A stretch of 64,000 nt of DNA from Eublepharis macularius. Lineage: Eukaryota > Chordata > Lepidosauria > Squamata > Eublepharidae. How positions within the stretch are numbered: the first letter of the stretch is position 1; the number at the start of each line of letters is the position of its first letter. Position numbers and translations under genes: made by a program. Below the pieces are notes generated by a model. That model made no database searches, was not told the DNA's origin, and was given only the letters and a program-made list of their open reading frames with translations. The stretch lies in the NCBI RefSeq assembly GCF_028583425.1, contig NC_072801.1, positions 59,783,766 to 59,847,765 on the forward strand, read 5' to 3'. Positions 23,699 through 36,478 of this stretch are shown piece after piece.

Positions 23699-24177
23699 GT
23701 TCCAAGTTCCCCGATGACAATGGCAATGGAGCAAGGGGAATGACTGAGCTGTGTTTGCCCTCCTTCTGTCACCCTGGAAACCCGAATAGAAGCCCAGCTT
23801 TCCTTGATCAGCAGGGCTTCCTTCCAACCATGGAGCAGCAAAGCAGTCACCAGTTGGGAGAAGACAGCCAGGGGAGGGAGGGAGAAGGGGATGTTCTGTA
23901 GCCACCGGCACTCCAATCTCATCCCTGCAAACCCTGATAGGCAGCTCTAATGGCCAAACACAGACGGCCAAACACAAACACAGATGCCACCAGCATCACC
24001 CGCCATTCCTGTATCGTTGGGAACAGCGGGACACCCCTCTGCTTTTGCATGCACGATCCATGATCCACGGATCGGGAACGGGAGATGATTGGTGTGGATC
24101 ATTTATTGGGGATCGTCGCTGGTGCCGATCCACGATCAGCTGGATCTTTAATTTTTTTTGGATCATGCCCATCTCTA
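23699..24177. mobile_element. Truncated hAT-like element at unit B deletion junction
   Basis: Homologous to the right part of the complete element at 61581-62398 (shared GAGCAGCAAAGCAGTCACCA and the end CATGCCCATCTCTA). The left end is missing. Left of it is intron-2-side sequence, while right of it (24178 on) is intron 7 of the SDR gene. Confidence 0.7.
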
Positions 24178-24710
24178 CTTAAGATCCAGGGGGTTTGCTT
24201 AAACAAAAAACAGAGAGAGAGAGAATAGAGGGAGACGATAAGAAACAATAATAGAAAATTGGCATTCTCAGAGTGTAACATCCAGACACTTGAACCGGGA
24301 TCACTTTTCAGAGAAGTAATAATTAGTACAAAGTTCCCATATTTCTTTTCTCTTTCAAATATTGCTCCTTAACAGAAGGGAAAAACAAGGAACAGATTTG
24401 GCATAAAATATAGTAGCTTCTACAATTACAGTAAACTGGTTTTCCTTAAAGCTGTGCATAGGAAGTGTCTTTAAAGATGAGCGTCAGTCTGTGAGATACC
24501 ATCAAAGCACCAAAACTACTTCACCAACAGATATGGAAGGTGGAAGGTATCTACCTACTAAGGAGTTTCTCCCAGGTGTGCAGAAAAGTACAGCTTGGTA
24601 AATAAAATAAATGAAAAATAAGAAACAGAGATTCGGGGGGGGGGGCAGAAATCCAGCTTCAATGGCCTCTAAATCTGCTCCATGAAGCCCAGAATGTAAA
24701 AAGCAGCTTA

Positions 24711-24944
24711 GAGCAGAACCACAAGTGACAAAAGGCACAGATTGGACACTTGTCTGCTTCCCTCAAGTTTTGATGGGAAATGTAGGCATCCTGGTCTCGC
24801 AGCTTCGCTCTCTGACTGCTGTCCAATGGACTTTTCAACTGTCACTTGTCCAACATTCCGCCAAGCTGCCTACATTTCCCATCAAAACTTGAGGGAAGCT
24901 GACAAGTGTCCAATCTGTGCCTTTTGTCACTTGTGGTTCTGCTC
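24711..24944. mobile_element. 234-bp palindromic MITE, TTA target duplication
   Basis: Same family as 11512-11745, opposite central orientation. Flanked by TTA on both sides (24708-24710 and 24945-24947), as expected of PIF/Harbinger-type elements. Unit A and C lack it at this place in intron 7. Confidence 0.88.
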
Positions 24945-25790
24945 TTAGTCAGTTAAAGGGGAAAAAGGGATGGGGGGAGAAATCAACTTGCCTAAGAGCT
25001 TCCAGAATCCCAGAAGAGGAGATCTGATGAAGCTGATAACAGCCCTCCAGTGATTCCTTGCAGGACCGTGGCTTGGGAAGCCAACTATCAGTACATTTTA
25101 AATAATTTATTTAAGTTACTGCCACTAATTTTTCTTGTGCCATAACCAAATTAATTGTTAATTCCACAAGGGCTGAGATGTCAAAGGTTGCATTCCATTC
25201 TGTCTTTTCCTGGGATGTATAAATGAATAATCGTACAGAGGATTGTAGGGTGAATCAATTCACATAGTGTGTTCAACTGTAAGGTGGAATTTAATTCCTA
25301 GAAATATGAAAGACACTTCTTCAAAACTCATTCATTTGGGAATATGTTTCTTGCTATGTCAGGTCCCTGCCCTTCTCCTTTTTTCTTTTTTTAATTCCAA
25401 GGCCTTTTGAATTCTAGCATCTCACCAGATAATATCTAGAGTCTTTTCTGGGAGAGGTTTGCAAATCAGTAACTGGATCCATAGGCAGTAATCTGGGAAG
25501 GCAAAGATCATCAGGCAAGTGTGTTGCGGGAAAACAGGAATGGTGGGGCTGCCCAGCTGATTCTGCCATCCTTAAGGTGTGGCCTGAAATTCTTCCTGAA
25601 TGACAACTACAGAGATCAGTGGGAGAATATGGCAGCACTGCATGTTAGGGGAAGCAGAAGTCTGAAGTGGCTGGCTACAGAGGGTGGATGCTCTTGGACT
25701 TCTCTTCCTCCTATGGAAGAAGCATCCTTGCTGAGCTCCCTTCCCAGTCACTGTGTCCTGATTTCCCAAACCACAACTAGAAATGTTAAC

Positions 25791-25999
25791 TCTACCATGT
25801 CTATTCCTGGATGCCCCAGACTAGGTGAATCTCAGAAGTTAGCTGGGACAGCTCTGGTTTCTATTAGGATGGGAAATCACTAAGGAAATCTAGAGTTGCC
25901 GACCAGAGGCAAGCAATGCCGTATCTGTCTGAACTTCTCTTTCTTTGAAAACCCTACAAGGTCACTATGAGTCAGCTGTGACTTGACAGAAAAAAAAAG
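25791..25999 (+). repeat. 5S rRNA-derived SINE (unit B intron 8)
   Basis: Orthologous to the copies at 5421 and 45303, with GTCACTATGAGTCAGCTGTG tail and A-run. Confidence 0.72.
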
Positions 26000-26033
26000 T
26001 TCTACCACATGTAAGATGTTCATAATATGTAGG

Positions 26034-26922
26034 GTTCATAATATGTATGGAAGACACAAGAAATACCAACTGTAGAAGACTGGATTTACAAATTGCTGTA
26101 CATGGCAGAAATGGACAAAATGACTAGGAAACTTAAAGATCTGGACCTAGGGCAATACATTGTTGATTGGGGGAAATTGAAACAATTTTGGGGGAAAAAA
26201 TGGGATGTAAAAGGAGAACTGTGGCAGTTTGAGAATTTTTAAAGAAAAATGAGGACAAGGGAAGAGAGAAGGGATCTTACCATTTAGGGGGAATGTAATT
26301 ATAATCTAAGCTAGTATAAGGGTCTGGGGAATTTTATTTAGAATAAATAAATATATGATAATGAGGATAGTCAAATAAATATATTAATGTGGTATATTAT
26401 ATATAATATATTATGTTAGAGGATCAGATTGTATATTATATCATGAAATTGTGTTATAGTGTATCGTGCTGTGCTACATTGGTGACATGGCACACAGTAG
26501 GGGTTTTATAATACGTATTATATTGATAGTACTATACTTGATAGAATATATACTTAAAAGATAGAAAATGCTTAAACTAAGATCCTTGTTATATTATACT
26601 ATATATTACACTACATTATACTGTTATGCTATATTGAGGGATATAAGATGTATACTATATTGATAGTATATTTGATAGAATATGTGTAAAAGAATTAGAA
26701 TGCTTAAAGTAAGGGATATTATGATTATATGTGGTAGGAAAGTATAAATGAAATAGATTTAAGTAATAAGAAGGGTTAAGGGTTGGAAAGCTGTTGGAAG
26801 TCGATAGGGAGGGGGGAGGAAAAGGGTGGGGGATAGGGTCAATTAGATAATAAGGGAATGTGTGTATTAAATTTGGAATTATACTCACCAATAAAAATTT
26901 TAAATATATATATATATATATG
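26034..26922 (+). mobile_element. L1-like LINE 3' end in unit B intron 8
   Basis: 26080-26240 encodes the terminal part of an L1-type ORF2 (EDWIYKLLYMAEMDKMTRKL, then DWGKLKQFWGKKW and WQFENF-stop). An AT-rich 3' UTR and an AATAAAAATTTTAAA(TA)n end follow. Units A and C lack it, and the flanks GTAGGG/GTAAGG CTGTGAAT rejoin in them. Confidence 0.75.
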
Positions 26923-27642
26923 TAAGGCTGTGAATGCACTAGTAGAAAAAAACTGAAAGTCAGAATTCAGCACCAAAACCCCCTGAATTGTATAACTAAT
27001 AAATCACACCCTGCTGAGATTCAGCTCATGATCTACTGTCTTATTAATTGAATCTAGAATTCTACATTTCTCTTCTTTTGCACATTTATAGCTTCTGGGA
27101 TGTTTTGGCACCCCAGAAGAGGTGGCCTTGGGTGTCCTGTCCCTTGCTGCTGATGGAATTTTCTGTACTGGTTTTAACCTCGTGCTCAGTGCTGGAAAGG
27201 AAATCAGTTTTGAGAAGAAGGTGGATCCTGAGCATGGCCCAGGTGCAAGTGGGAGCTTCTCTAGGAAGTTTTAAAGCTGTAAAGTTTGGTAGGGGTAAGA
27301 GCTAAGACAGCAGCTGTCATTTTTTCAGAGTCATCCTTCCAAGAAGAAGCATTCCAAAAGGTTGTTGCATCATGACGCTGTAGCAAAAGAGGATAAAATG
27401 TGAGAGTCTTGAGAGTCAGTGTGGTATAGAGGTTCGTGTCAGCCTAGGAAGTTCCAGAATGAAAGATGGCAGCCCCATCCAGGATTTGGCTCCACCTGGT
27501 CCAGACTCTGACACTGTAAGCAGCAGCTCAACCATGGAATGTCCGTTCTCTAATTAGGTTTCAGTTTGTCAGATGCATGCACCCAAGGACAACAAGGCCA
27601 TGAAATTGTTGAACTTGGTATATTTCAGGTGTAATAAGATGA

Positions 27643-28530
27643 GGGGAGCAAGATGGTGACCGAGTAACAGAACTGGTCTGAGCTTCTGCCACAAATTTTA
27701 GTTTTCTTTTTATTTGAATACTTTGAAAACCCAGATGTTGTAAAGCCTCCACGCACTGCTGCCTACAGCTTCTGGTTGGCTGTGGGTTGTTTATTCATCC
27801 TTAAGGTAAAGTATTATTTTGAAAATATACACATAGCTTGCCAGGCTGGGAGAATCTTGCCGTTTTAGCATTTTGATGTATTCAGGCCGGGTGTGAGGAG
27901 TTGGCTCTTGGATGGAGAGAGTTGCTTCTTTTATCTATCTTCTTTCCTCATTACGGCACACAAAAAACAGAGCTATGCCAGTTCTGGGTCACCTCTTGCA
28001 ACAAGAGCTGTTAAACAACTAAAGACTGATGAATTTGACTCTCTAGGAACCACAAGTTTTCTCACATCCTCCCTCAGAGCGGAACCACAAGTGACAAAAG
28101 GCACAGGTTGGACACTTGTCAGCTTCCCTCAAGTTTTGATGGGAAATGTAGGCATCCTAGTCTTGCAGCTTGGCTCTCTGACTGCTGTCCAATGGACTTT
28201 TCAACTGTCACTTGTCCAACATTCCGCCAAGCTGCCTACATTTCCCATCAAAACTTGAGGGAAGCTGACAAGTGTCCAACCTGTGCCTTTTGTCACTTGT
28301 GGTTCCGCTCTGAGGGAGGATGTGAGAAAACTTGTTGCAATCTCTTTAAAAAATAGATATGTGGCGCTTGAAATAGAAGAATCTTTCTGGTCTTCAGATA
28401 GCCCTGAATCACTGGGTGAAAACTCCCCGTTTTGATCAGGAGTTCATTCAATACAGTTTGGAAAAACTGCAAAAGCTTGTTAGCAATGAAAGACAGTATT
28501 TTGCTGTCATGGAATTTGTGACAAAGCAAA
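27643..28530 (+). mobile_element. L1-like 5' end remnant 3' of unit B
   Basis: GGGAGCAAGATGGTGACCGAG followed by ACAGAACTGGTCTGAGC has the look of an L1 5' UTR start. The same start occurs at 58262 in unit D. Further on, sequence of uncertain identity is broken by the palindrome at 28053-28334 and by the L1 insertion at 28530. Confidence 0.5.
28077..28310. mobile_element. 234-bp palindromic MITE within a longer palindrome
   Basis: Same family as 24711-24944 and same orientation. Its flanks are also inverse copies of each other: 24 bp at 28053-28076 (CAAGTTTTCTCACATCCTCC then CTCA) and its exact reverse complement at 28311-28334. No direct target duplication is possible here. Confidence 0.9.
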
Positions 28531-29921
28531 TATCCTAGAATAAACTTTCAACCATGAAACGTTCATCTAAAAGAGGAGGTATGGCTATGCCAGACTTAAA
28601 ACAATATTATATGGCAGCTCAAATAGTGCTTTTGTTAAATCCCTCCGACAACTTGGGCTGGACATATGCTGAAACTGTGCACATCTTCCCTCATGACATA
28701 AAAGATATAATTTGGACAAATCCTAAAAACAGGCCAACTCAAACCTTTGCCAATCCGTTTTTGAAATCCACATAATCTGCCTGAGACAGATCAAGAAATT
28801 ATCTTGCCCCTACACCTTCACCACTATCATCCTTCCTTGACCAAACGTGGTTTCCACCTGGTCAGGATTTAATTTCATTCCAGCTATGGAAGGTAATTAA
28901 GAAAACTAGGATTATAGATATAACCAAACAAGGGGTCATCCTGAGTAAGGGGCAAATAGAAAGAGGTGCAGACGTCACTGTCCCTTGGTACCAATATTTG
29001 CAATTGCCCCACCTCATAAACAGTCAATCAGTTATGAGGTTTTACTAAAAGAAGTTCATCCTCATCACAAGGGCCTCATAGCAAGAATGTATGCCATTCT
29101 GCATCTACATAACAACCAATCCCCTCTAAAATACCAATTGAAATGGAATAGGGACTGCAACATCACACTAACAGACAGACAATGGTCTGTAATCTGGTCT
29201 AGTAAACCCTTTAAATCTAATGCAGTCAATATTAAAATGTCTACTTTTAAATTAATGTCGAGATGGTACATGACACCTCGTTTTCTCCACCGACTTAATC
29301 CCACTATAGTGCCACTTTGCTGGAAAAAATGTGGCCAAAATGGTGATTATATTCATTTGTGGTGGTCATGCCCTAAAATCCAATCATTCTGGGACTTAAT
29401 TTTACGGGAAATTAAGGTGATCACAGGCTACGATCTGCCTAAAAGTCCTGAGACTGTTTTACTAGGCCTTTGGGAAGATTCAGCCATACCAATGATTCGG
29501 AAAAATTTAATATTTTTGTTACTAGTGGCTACAAAAATGCTTCTGGCTTCATACTGGAAACAAGACAAACTCCCAAAGCTGCAACAGTGGTATCAGAAAG
29601 TATGGGACATCTTTACCATGGAGAAAATAGCAGATCACCTTCACACTGTTGATAAACCCCAGTATCAGTTATCATTCTTTACACAATGGATGCCCTTCCT
29701 GAACTATCTATATGCAGTTAATCAACTACCCAACGACGACTTGAACACCTTTTAGCTTTCTAGCTACATTATGAGTTTATCCCATTGTTATACCCTTTGC
29801 ACTGATATTGTAAATTATTGCATTGGCTGTTCTGTCATTGACCATTCCAAAGTACGTTTTCGGTTCAATTGTTACTTGTATTTAAGAAAATTAAATAATT
29901 GAAAAATAAAAAGTAAAAAAA
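28530..29921 (+). mobile_element. 5'-truncated L1 insertion, 18-bp TSD
   Basis: Flanked by GAATTTGTGACAAAGCAA at 28512-28529 and 29922-29939. It encodes the C-terminal part of L1 ORF2. A long open stretch at 28985-29755 holds HPHHKGLIARMYAIL, STFKLMSRWYMTPRFLHR, PLCWKKCGQNGDYIHLWWSC and KIQSFW. It ends in an A-rich GAAAAATAAAAAGTAAAAAA tail. The reverse transcriptase core is missing by 5' truncation. Confidence 0.9.
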
Positions 29922-30379
29922 GAATTTGTGACAAAGCAATGTTTACTGACAGCCAAAACTGTAACTGGCATTTATTAACAACTTGCCTCAGTGTCCATCC
30001 AGCAAAGATTAATGTCTGCAACCTCACTTGAAGCTTTCACAGAAAATATTTGGAGAGCCTTTTTTTTTTACAACCAATTATTTGGCCTCTAATGCCAAGG
30101 GGCCACACTTTGAAGAAGATACCAGATTAGATAACTTGCAAACGTATCCAGTTGCACCCTTAAATCATTGTCGAACTATTGCTCAGGCTGATTGTGCTCT
30201 TTGGGGTTGCAGTTGGATCTTGCAGGTAAACCAGGTTACTCTTTGCATTGGATAGAATGATGAATGCTAGAACACATGTAGAAATGTCATAATCAATTCC
30301 TTGAGTAAACTCCATCAAATAGATCCTCAATTAGTAGATCTAACTGCCATTAATTGGCTGCCTCTCATCCCTCTCTACA

Positions 30380-33200
30380 AGGGACGCCTCTCTATTTAAT
30401 GTTCTTATTTTAGAAAGGTGTTCCTGTATGCGTATGCGGATAGATCGAGAAGTACTTCCCACATACATTAGATTGTAAGTGCATAAATAAGGTAGACTAC
30501 ATTTGATGTGGAACACCTAGAGAAGTCACTAGAGTACATCGCCAAACCTGTCCTGGGATGTCTAAAGTGCTTGAGGTTCCTACTCAGAGAGCAAATGTTG
30601 CAGTGTCCACAAGGGAAATGTCCCTTTGACAACTTAGTTTCTCTAGCTCGGTTGTTGAGGTTGGAATGCACCAACAAATCTTTTAGACTCTTGGTTCTTC
30701 TGTAACTGATCTGTGGTAGCTGTTGGCACCCGGGAATATCCTGGATGATATGCCAGTTCTTTTTGATGATCTCAACTATTTTCCCTGAGAGTGGCAAGAA
30801 ATCAAGGGCCCAGGTAACCACATTTGTATTAGCCTGTCTCCGGGCTCTGTATTGTAACAATGATTCACGAGACCTATTATCTGCTCTTGTCCTGGCTTGA
30901 TGGATTACATGTGCGGGATACCCGCGTGCCATAAAGGCTCAGCTCATAAGGTTGGCCTCTCTAACATAATCTCTCTTAAGGGAAGAATTGTGTTTTATAT
31001 GCAGGAACTGACTAAAAGGGATATTCCTCTTTAAGTTCATTCTGTGGAACGAAGTATATTCTAAATATGCTGATCTATCAGTCAGTTTCTGAAATGGTAT
31101 AACGCCCAAACTGATGGCTGTCCGCTTGAAGATCACAACATCTAGGAATGTTACACATTGTGAGCTACCATGATGGGTAAATTTAATATTTGGGTTTATA
31201 TTGTTCATCCAGTTGATGAAACTATCAACACACTCATCATTCCTAAGGTCCACAAAAATGTCATCAATAAATCTTTTCAGACAAATTAATTTATCATGGA
31301 ATGGGTTAACAGCACTATTTAAAATGAACCTGCTTTCCAATTGGGCCATGAACAAAATAGCAATACTGGGGGCAGCGGAACAACCCATCGCTACCCCCTT
31401 CACCTGGTAGTAGAATTGGGACTCAAATCTGAAATAGTTGCGTTCCAAAATTAAATCCAGGAGGTCCAGCAGAAAATGGGTGTGGGGGGATTTTTCAAAT
31501 CTATGATTCAAGGTCTCTTCGACAACTTGTCTAGCGTCTAAGTGTGGAATGGATGTGTAAAGAGATTGAACATCCATTGTCATTAAATATGCGCCCACTG
31601 GAATGTTCAGGTTTTCCACAAAGGCAATAAAGTCTGTAGTGTCCTTGATATAGGTGTCAACTTTCATTACAAATGGTTGGAGAATTGTATCTGAAAAGAT
31701 AGCCAGGGGTTCTAAAACCGAATTAGAAGCAGAGATGATGGGTCTCCCTGGGGGGGAGGGGTCTAGTCTCTTTGTGGATTTTAGGCAGGCAACAAAAGAC
31801 GGGTATACGCGGGTTGATATTTATCAAATCCCGATGTAAGGTCTGCTGAATTTCATTGTTGCCTACGGCTTCATCTAATACGATTTTAATTACTCTAGAA
31901 ATTTCATTCGTAGGGTCATAATTTATGGGTTTATAATATTCCCTGTCTGATAATTGTCTTTTTGCCTCCTGTATATAGTCCGTCTTATTCTGGATGACTA
32001 TCCCTCCTCCGTTGTCAGCTGGTTTGATTATTATCTGTTTATCATCTCGTAGATTGGTTAAGGCTCTTTGTTCTTCCTTAGTCATATTCTGCCATGTTTT
32101 GTGATCCTTGCTTTCAGCATCTGCTTCCCCTTTCAAAACCAGTGTTTCAAATGTATCTATAAGGACGTCAGATATTTTCGGAATAAATGTGGAGCGGTGT
32201 CTCAATCTGCTACTCACAACAGACCCAGACGCATTGCCAAAATGTCTGTTTAATTTCAAGAGGCAGAAGAGTTTAAACAGATCAACCCAGGTGTCAAATA
32301 CATAGTATTTGGGTGAAGGTACATGTCCCAAACCCTTACTTAATAATTTTAATTCCACTTCAGTCAGATTTTTTTGAGGACAAATTAAAGACTAGGTTTT
32401 GAATTTCCCCCTTCTGGACAATCGGCCCTTCCCTAAAAAACTCTTCCTAGGTTGATACATGGGGACAGTGTGGTTTCTTAGCATCCGCCCCCCTTCGTCT
32501 CCTGACAATTCGTTGTCAGAAGGGTCTCTGGTCTCAAAATCTGACCCCGAAGCAGGGGGCTGTGCCCATGTAACCCTCTTGTGAGGTTGATTCTCTTTCC
32601 AATTATAAATGTTTTCAGTGCTGTAATCTCGTCTATCCCTGCTTAATTTTTGCACCTTTAAATCCTTTAATCGAATTTCACACTCTTTAATTAGCTGGTC
32701 AACTTCATTTGTTCTACTGGCAAATTCCTCATTTGTATAAGTAGTTTTCAATTCCTCTTTCAGTTTTTCAATCTCTATAGTGACCTCATCTTTCTCTCTA
32801 ACAATGCATTCTATTAATAACAGCATAAGATCAAATGAGCACTTATTTAATATAGCAGCCCAACGTTTTTTGAAGGCTTCATCGTCTTTATACATTCCCA
32901 GAGGTTTGTGCATACTTAGTCCCCTGGGAATGATTTTCTCTTTGCTGTATTCAGTTAAAGAAGCTGCATGCAGAGTTAATTTGGTTTGCTTAGTCGTGTG
33001 TTGAATAAGCAAATCTCAATCATGGGCTGGAGTGCCTCCCCAACTTTTGGAAAGGGGGGGACAATAAAAAGTATCTTCTCTCTATCTTCAGAAGAGAAGG
33101 CGAAAGTATCCATGTAATCAGTCATGTTCCCAGGACCACTAACCAGCAAACAAAGAAAGGGAACCCTCCTTAAGTGCAACTAAGATAGAAAGGGCCAAAG
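30380..33200 (-). mobile_element. Penelope-like element, downstream copy
   Basis: On the minus strand: an upstream frame with a Glu/Lys-rich coiled coil (33119-32392); then a PLE reverse transcriptase (32358-30939) with MTMDVQSLYTSIPH, GVAMGCSAAPSIAILFMAQL and KRFIDDIF; then a region with a CxxC-type GHCNICS segment; then the start of a GIY-YIG endonuclease (VVYLIY, LMYVGST). Family: Penelope-like, probably the Poseidon/Neptune side, judged only by motif. The copy stops within or just after the endonuclease. Some breaks are present. Confidence 0.88.
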
Positions 33201-34370
33201 CCCAGGGAGATACAAAAATAGGGTGAACCGACCGCCCCTTCTAATTTACAAATAATCCACCATTTTGTATCAATTTCAAAACATGTAAGTCTCATTTATA
33301 AAGAACATAACACTGAATCAAGTCCCATACATGAAGTAGGTTTGGAAAGTTTGAAGTCCTGTTCAAGAAGTAAATTTAGAATGTTGTCATATATGGTCAA
33401 TGTCCTTATCTTATATTCCAGGTGGCCCTCATTAGCACACCTGAGGCACAGGCGCCCTCGTCAGCACACCTGAAGCACAGGCTACAAGCTTCACTGGCCT
33501 CTTCTTTTTCGCTCATTTCGAGGATAAATCTTCTTCCAGCCAATTATTCTACAAGTAACCACAAGAGTTCTTAGTCTACGGTTTTCCTAATACAATGTTG
33601 CAAGATAAGGGCTAAAAACTTACAATTTTTTTTCAATAAAGTGATCTCCACACTTCTGTCTCCCGTAGTTTAGTCAGTATCAGTGGGGTGAGGCGTTACC
33701 TATTATTGCCAATTTTATACTGCTGTGAACAATTACCCACGTAGCATTTGTTAAAGGAACCTTCCCGGGGATCAATTGCTCTCAAATAATCACTGGGTTT
33801 TGCAACCTATACACTTACAGGATTATATAACAAATACATAAATGAATGCCATACAGGGAATTGCCCATGGAATTACACATCAATGAACAAATTTCATAAT
33901 GAATGCGATGCATAGAAATTAATCAGTATCGCAATCCCAAATTAGTCACTAAAAGATACTCTTTGAGGAATTTTGCATCAGTACAAAATTAGTACAGAAA
34001 TAGAGGAATTCAATAGAATATCCTTATTTACATAATCAGATAATTGCTTGTCCAAGAAAGCACCAATTTATAAAAACGCTGAAAAGTCAATTTCATTGTT
34101 TAGACCCTTTGGGCTGAGTGAGTTCATTCTAAAAATCCAACAAGCCTCTGCTTGCAAAAGAGCCTGATTTGTATCACCCATTTGTTTCAAAACTTCCAGG
34201 ATTGAAAAATGCAGTTCCCTTTGGTTTTTATGATGCAGCTCAAAATGTGAAACAAGGGGTGCCTCTCTATTTAACATTCTTATTTTAGAAAGGTGTTCCT
34301 CTATGCGTATGTGGATAGAGTGAAAAGTAGTTAAGAGGGTGCTTCTGACTTTCAATCTACTCTCCCCTTA
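33201..34370 (-). mobile_element. Penelope-like element, upstream partial copy and UTR
   Basis: 34355-34068 (minus) encodes the end of the endonuclease region (RIEEHLSKIRMLNREAPL, then ACWIFRMNSLSPKGLNNEID). A non-coding stretch leading into 33200 follows. The word CTCTCTATTTAA...TTCTTATTTTAGAAAGGTGTTCCT recurs at 30388 and 34262, so the two copies overlap in content. This is the partial head-to-tail layout known for Penelope-like elements. Confidence 0.8.
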
Positions 34371-35570
34371 ATGTTGCTAAAAAATGAAAACCTTTCTACT
34401 GTCCCATCAAATCACTCCTGTTCGGGTGTTTCATTATATGACTGTTCAGCTGCTTATTGTCAAAAGGAGTGTTAATCAGCCCCCTGTGACAGGTAATGGA
34501 AGTGAAAGGCCTACAAGGAAGCCAACCTCTAATTCCATAAAGGAGCCAACTTGTTCCCACAGCCATCAAAACCTCTTAATTAATGCCAAATGAATTTTCC
34601 TCTCCTCTTGGAACTTCGACTCAGATGGAATTGTTTGTAGGTTGGAGGAATTTGAGAATGTGTTGACCCACTTATGTACATCAGCTAATTTGATTATATC
34701 CCACCCTTTATTAGCAACAAATAATCCTCAGAAGGGAAACGAAGAAGAAAGGCCACTGATCTATGAGCCAATTGAGCCTCCAGCTATTTCTGCCAAGGAT
34801 TGTGAACCTGTTATATGACAACATTTTAAACTGTGAAACTGAATCGACTTACCTACTCAATGCGGATATTATGAATCCTTCAGCAGCAGTCACTGACTCA
34901 CAGGAAGGGCATGAATGTTTGAATATGTAACCCCACTCAGTGATAGACCACACTTTATCGCTGTTCAGTACTGGTAAATGTGATTTTTCAGCCAGGTACC
35001 CCATGGCATCACTCAACAACAGGCCTAAGTTTCAGGAGAGATCCCCCCCATCTCACTTCAGCACTGTGGACTTACATCTCCATGCCGTGGACAGCCAAGT
35101 TGGGCCTCTACACATCGCCCCCACTGGGAAGAGCCCATCCGAAAATGCCCAGTTCGGTTACTTATTTTTGTTTTTAATATGATTGTCAATGAGCATCATA
35201 AAACACTTCAGTTATATTTTACCAGCTGTGTTCCTCATAGAATTCAAGACTGTCATCTGTATATTGTGTCTGAACTTCAACTTTGAGCAGATGGATTTCA
35301 GTAAAAGAGTGCTGAGATCTTAAGATTTCCACTGTTGGTTTCAGCCAGTCTCTACCTCAGAGCACCCTGAGAATGTTAAGTATTGAATAGACATCTGACT
35401 TCTTCAGATTCTATATTCCAGGTTGTGATTTTATCACATCTTTAGTAATGCAGTTCTGATCTCTCTGCTAATCTATGTGCACTAATAGATATTGCTGTAT
35501 ATTGCATATATACCATCGTGTTAAAAGAGTTCAGTCAGCCGTTCATTAGGGAACACAGAAGTAGCATATG
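34371..35570. other. No recognisable feature
   Basis: Sequence present only in unit B between the Penelope-like element and the stretch (35571 on) shared with D. No conserved frame or repeat family recognised. Confidence 0.4.
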
Positions 35571-36170
35571 AGTTTCTGGACCAATTGCAAATAAACATTC
35601 TTCTTTCTTTACTTTTTCCCCATTTCTCTTCAAAGAGAAAAATAGTAGTTAAAAGAAAAAAAATTGTTAGCTGAGTTCACATATATTGCAGAGGGTGGCA
35701 AAAGCTTATCCGTTTACTAAACATAGCCTGTGTGAACCACAGTCCAGATGGCTTATACTGTATTGTATGCATTATCTTGTTTGTACTGTTTTCGAATGAA
35801 TATGAGGGCATTTTTACAGAGGGAATAAAGTTATAGAAAACTGAATTAGTCAGGTCGGCATTTCCACGTAAGGAATAGGGTTGTCATCTGTTGCTCCATT
35901 TGCTGTATATATTATCCTGTTTGTACCGCCTCAGTTTTAGAATTTTTCATAACTAATTGCTGCTTTGTTTATGGTATAGCATAAGCTGTTTTCTTTACTC
36001 CATTGTTCATTTTAACTTTGTAATCTGATATTGAAAAATTGTTAAACTTCATTAAATGCTTCCTGTTGATGTTTACTGTTGAGTTCCTTTGACCAACAAG
36101 TGTGCATGCTCTTATCCCAAATCACATCATTCAATGGTTCAAACAAAAGAAGTGCCATAAATATGCTTTT
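35571..36170. other. 3' flank shared by units B and D
   Basis: Aligns with 58535-59080: CAAATAAACATTCTTCTTTC at the left, GCTTCCTGTTGATGTTT at the right. The right part is the old 3' UTR, but the AATAAA seen in A, C and D is missing here (ATTCAATGGTTC instead of ATTCAATAAAGAC). Confidence 0.65.
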
Positions 36171-36478
36171 GATGTCTGACTTGGATGCTTAAATGTGAGT
36201 TTTCATCAGGACCTACCGTCCCTAGTTGACCTGGGTTTGGTGCCCTCTCAGCTTCCTTTCCCTCACCTCCAAGATCTTTGCCTGCATTAGTTTACTTTGC
36301 CTCTTTCACTTCCTTTTGGATGTGTATGAGTGAATTGTGCTTGCTTTTTGGTGAAAGAACAGCAATTTTGCACGTCCTTCAAAAGTAGGACTTCTGACAA
36401 GAATAGCGGGGGAAGTTGGTGCGCATTTCCTAAATCTGGGATGTGTGTCATGTGCCATCAAGATGCTTCAGACTTATG

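Larger units (their letters stand above)
24180..27274 (+). pseudogene. HSD17B14-like unit B remnant (exons 8-9)
   Basis: Intron 7, exon 8, intron 8 and exon 9 survive in order. Exon 8 (25418-25514) keeps length, phase and the GC donor but has three in-frame stops. Exon 9 (27092-27274) is open, encoding GCFGTPEEVALGV and FCTGFNLVLSAGKE, with SGGAEVG changed to SAGKEIS. Exons 1-7 are absent from the unit. It is a unitary remnant within a tandem array, not a retrocopy, since introns are kept. Confidence 0.85.
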
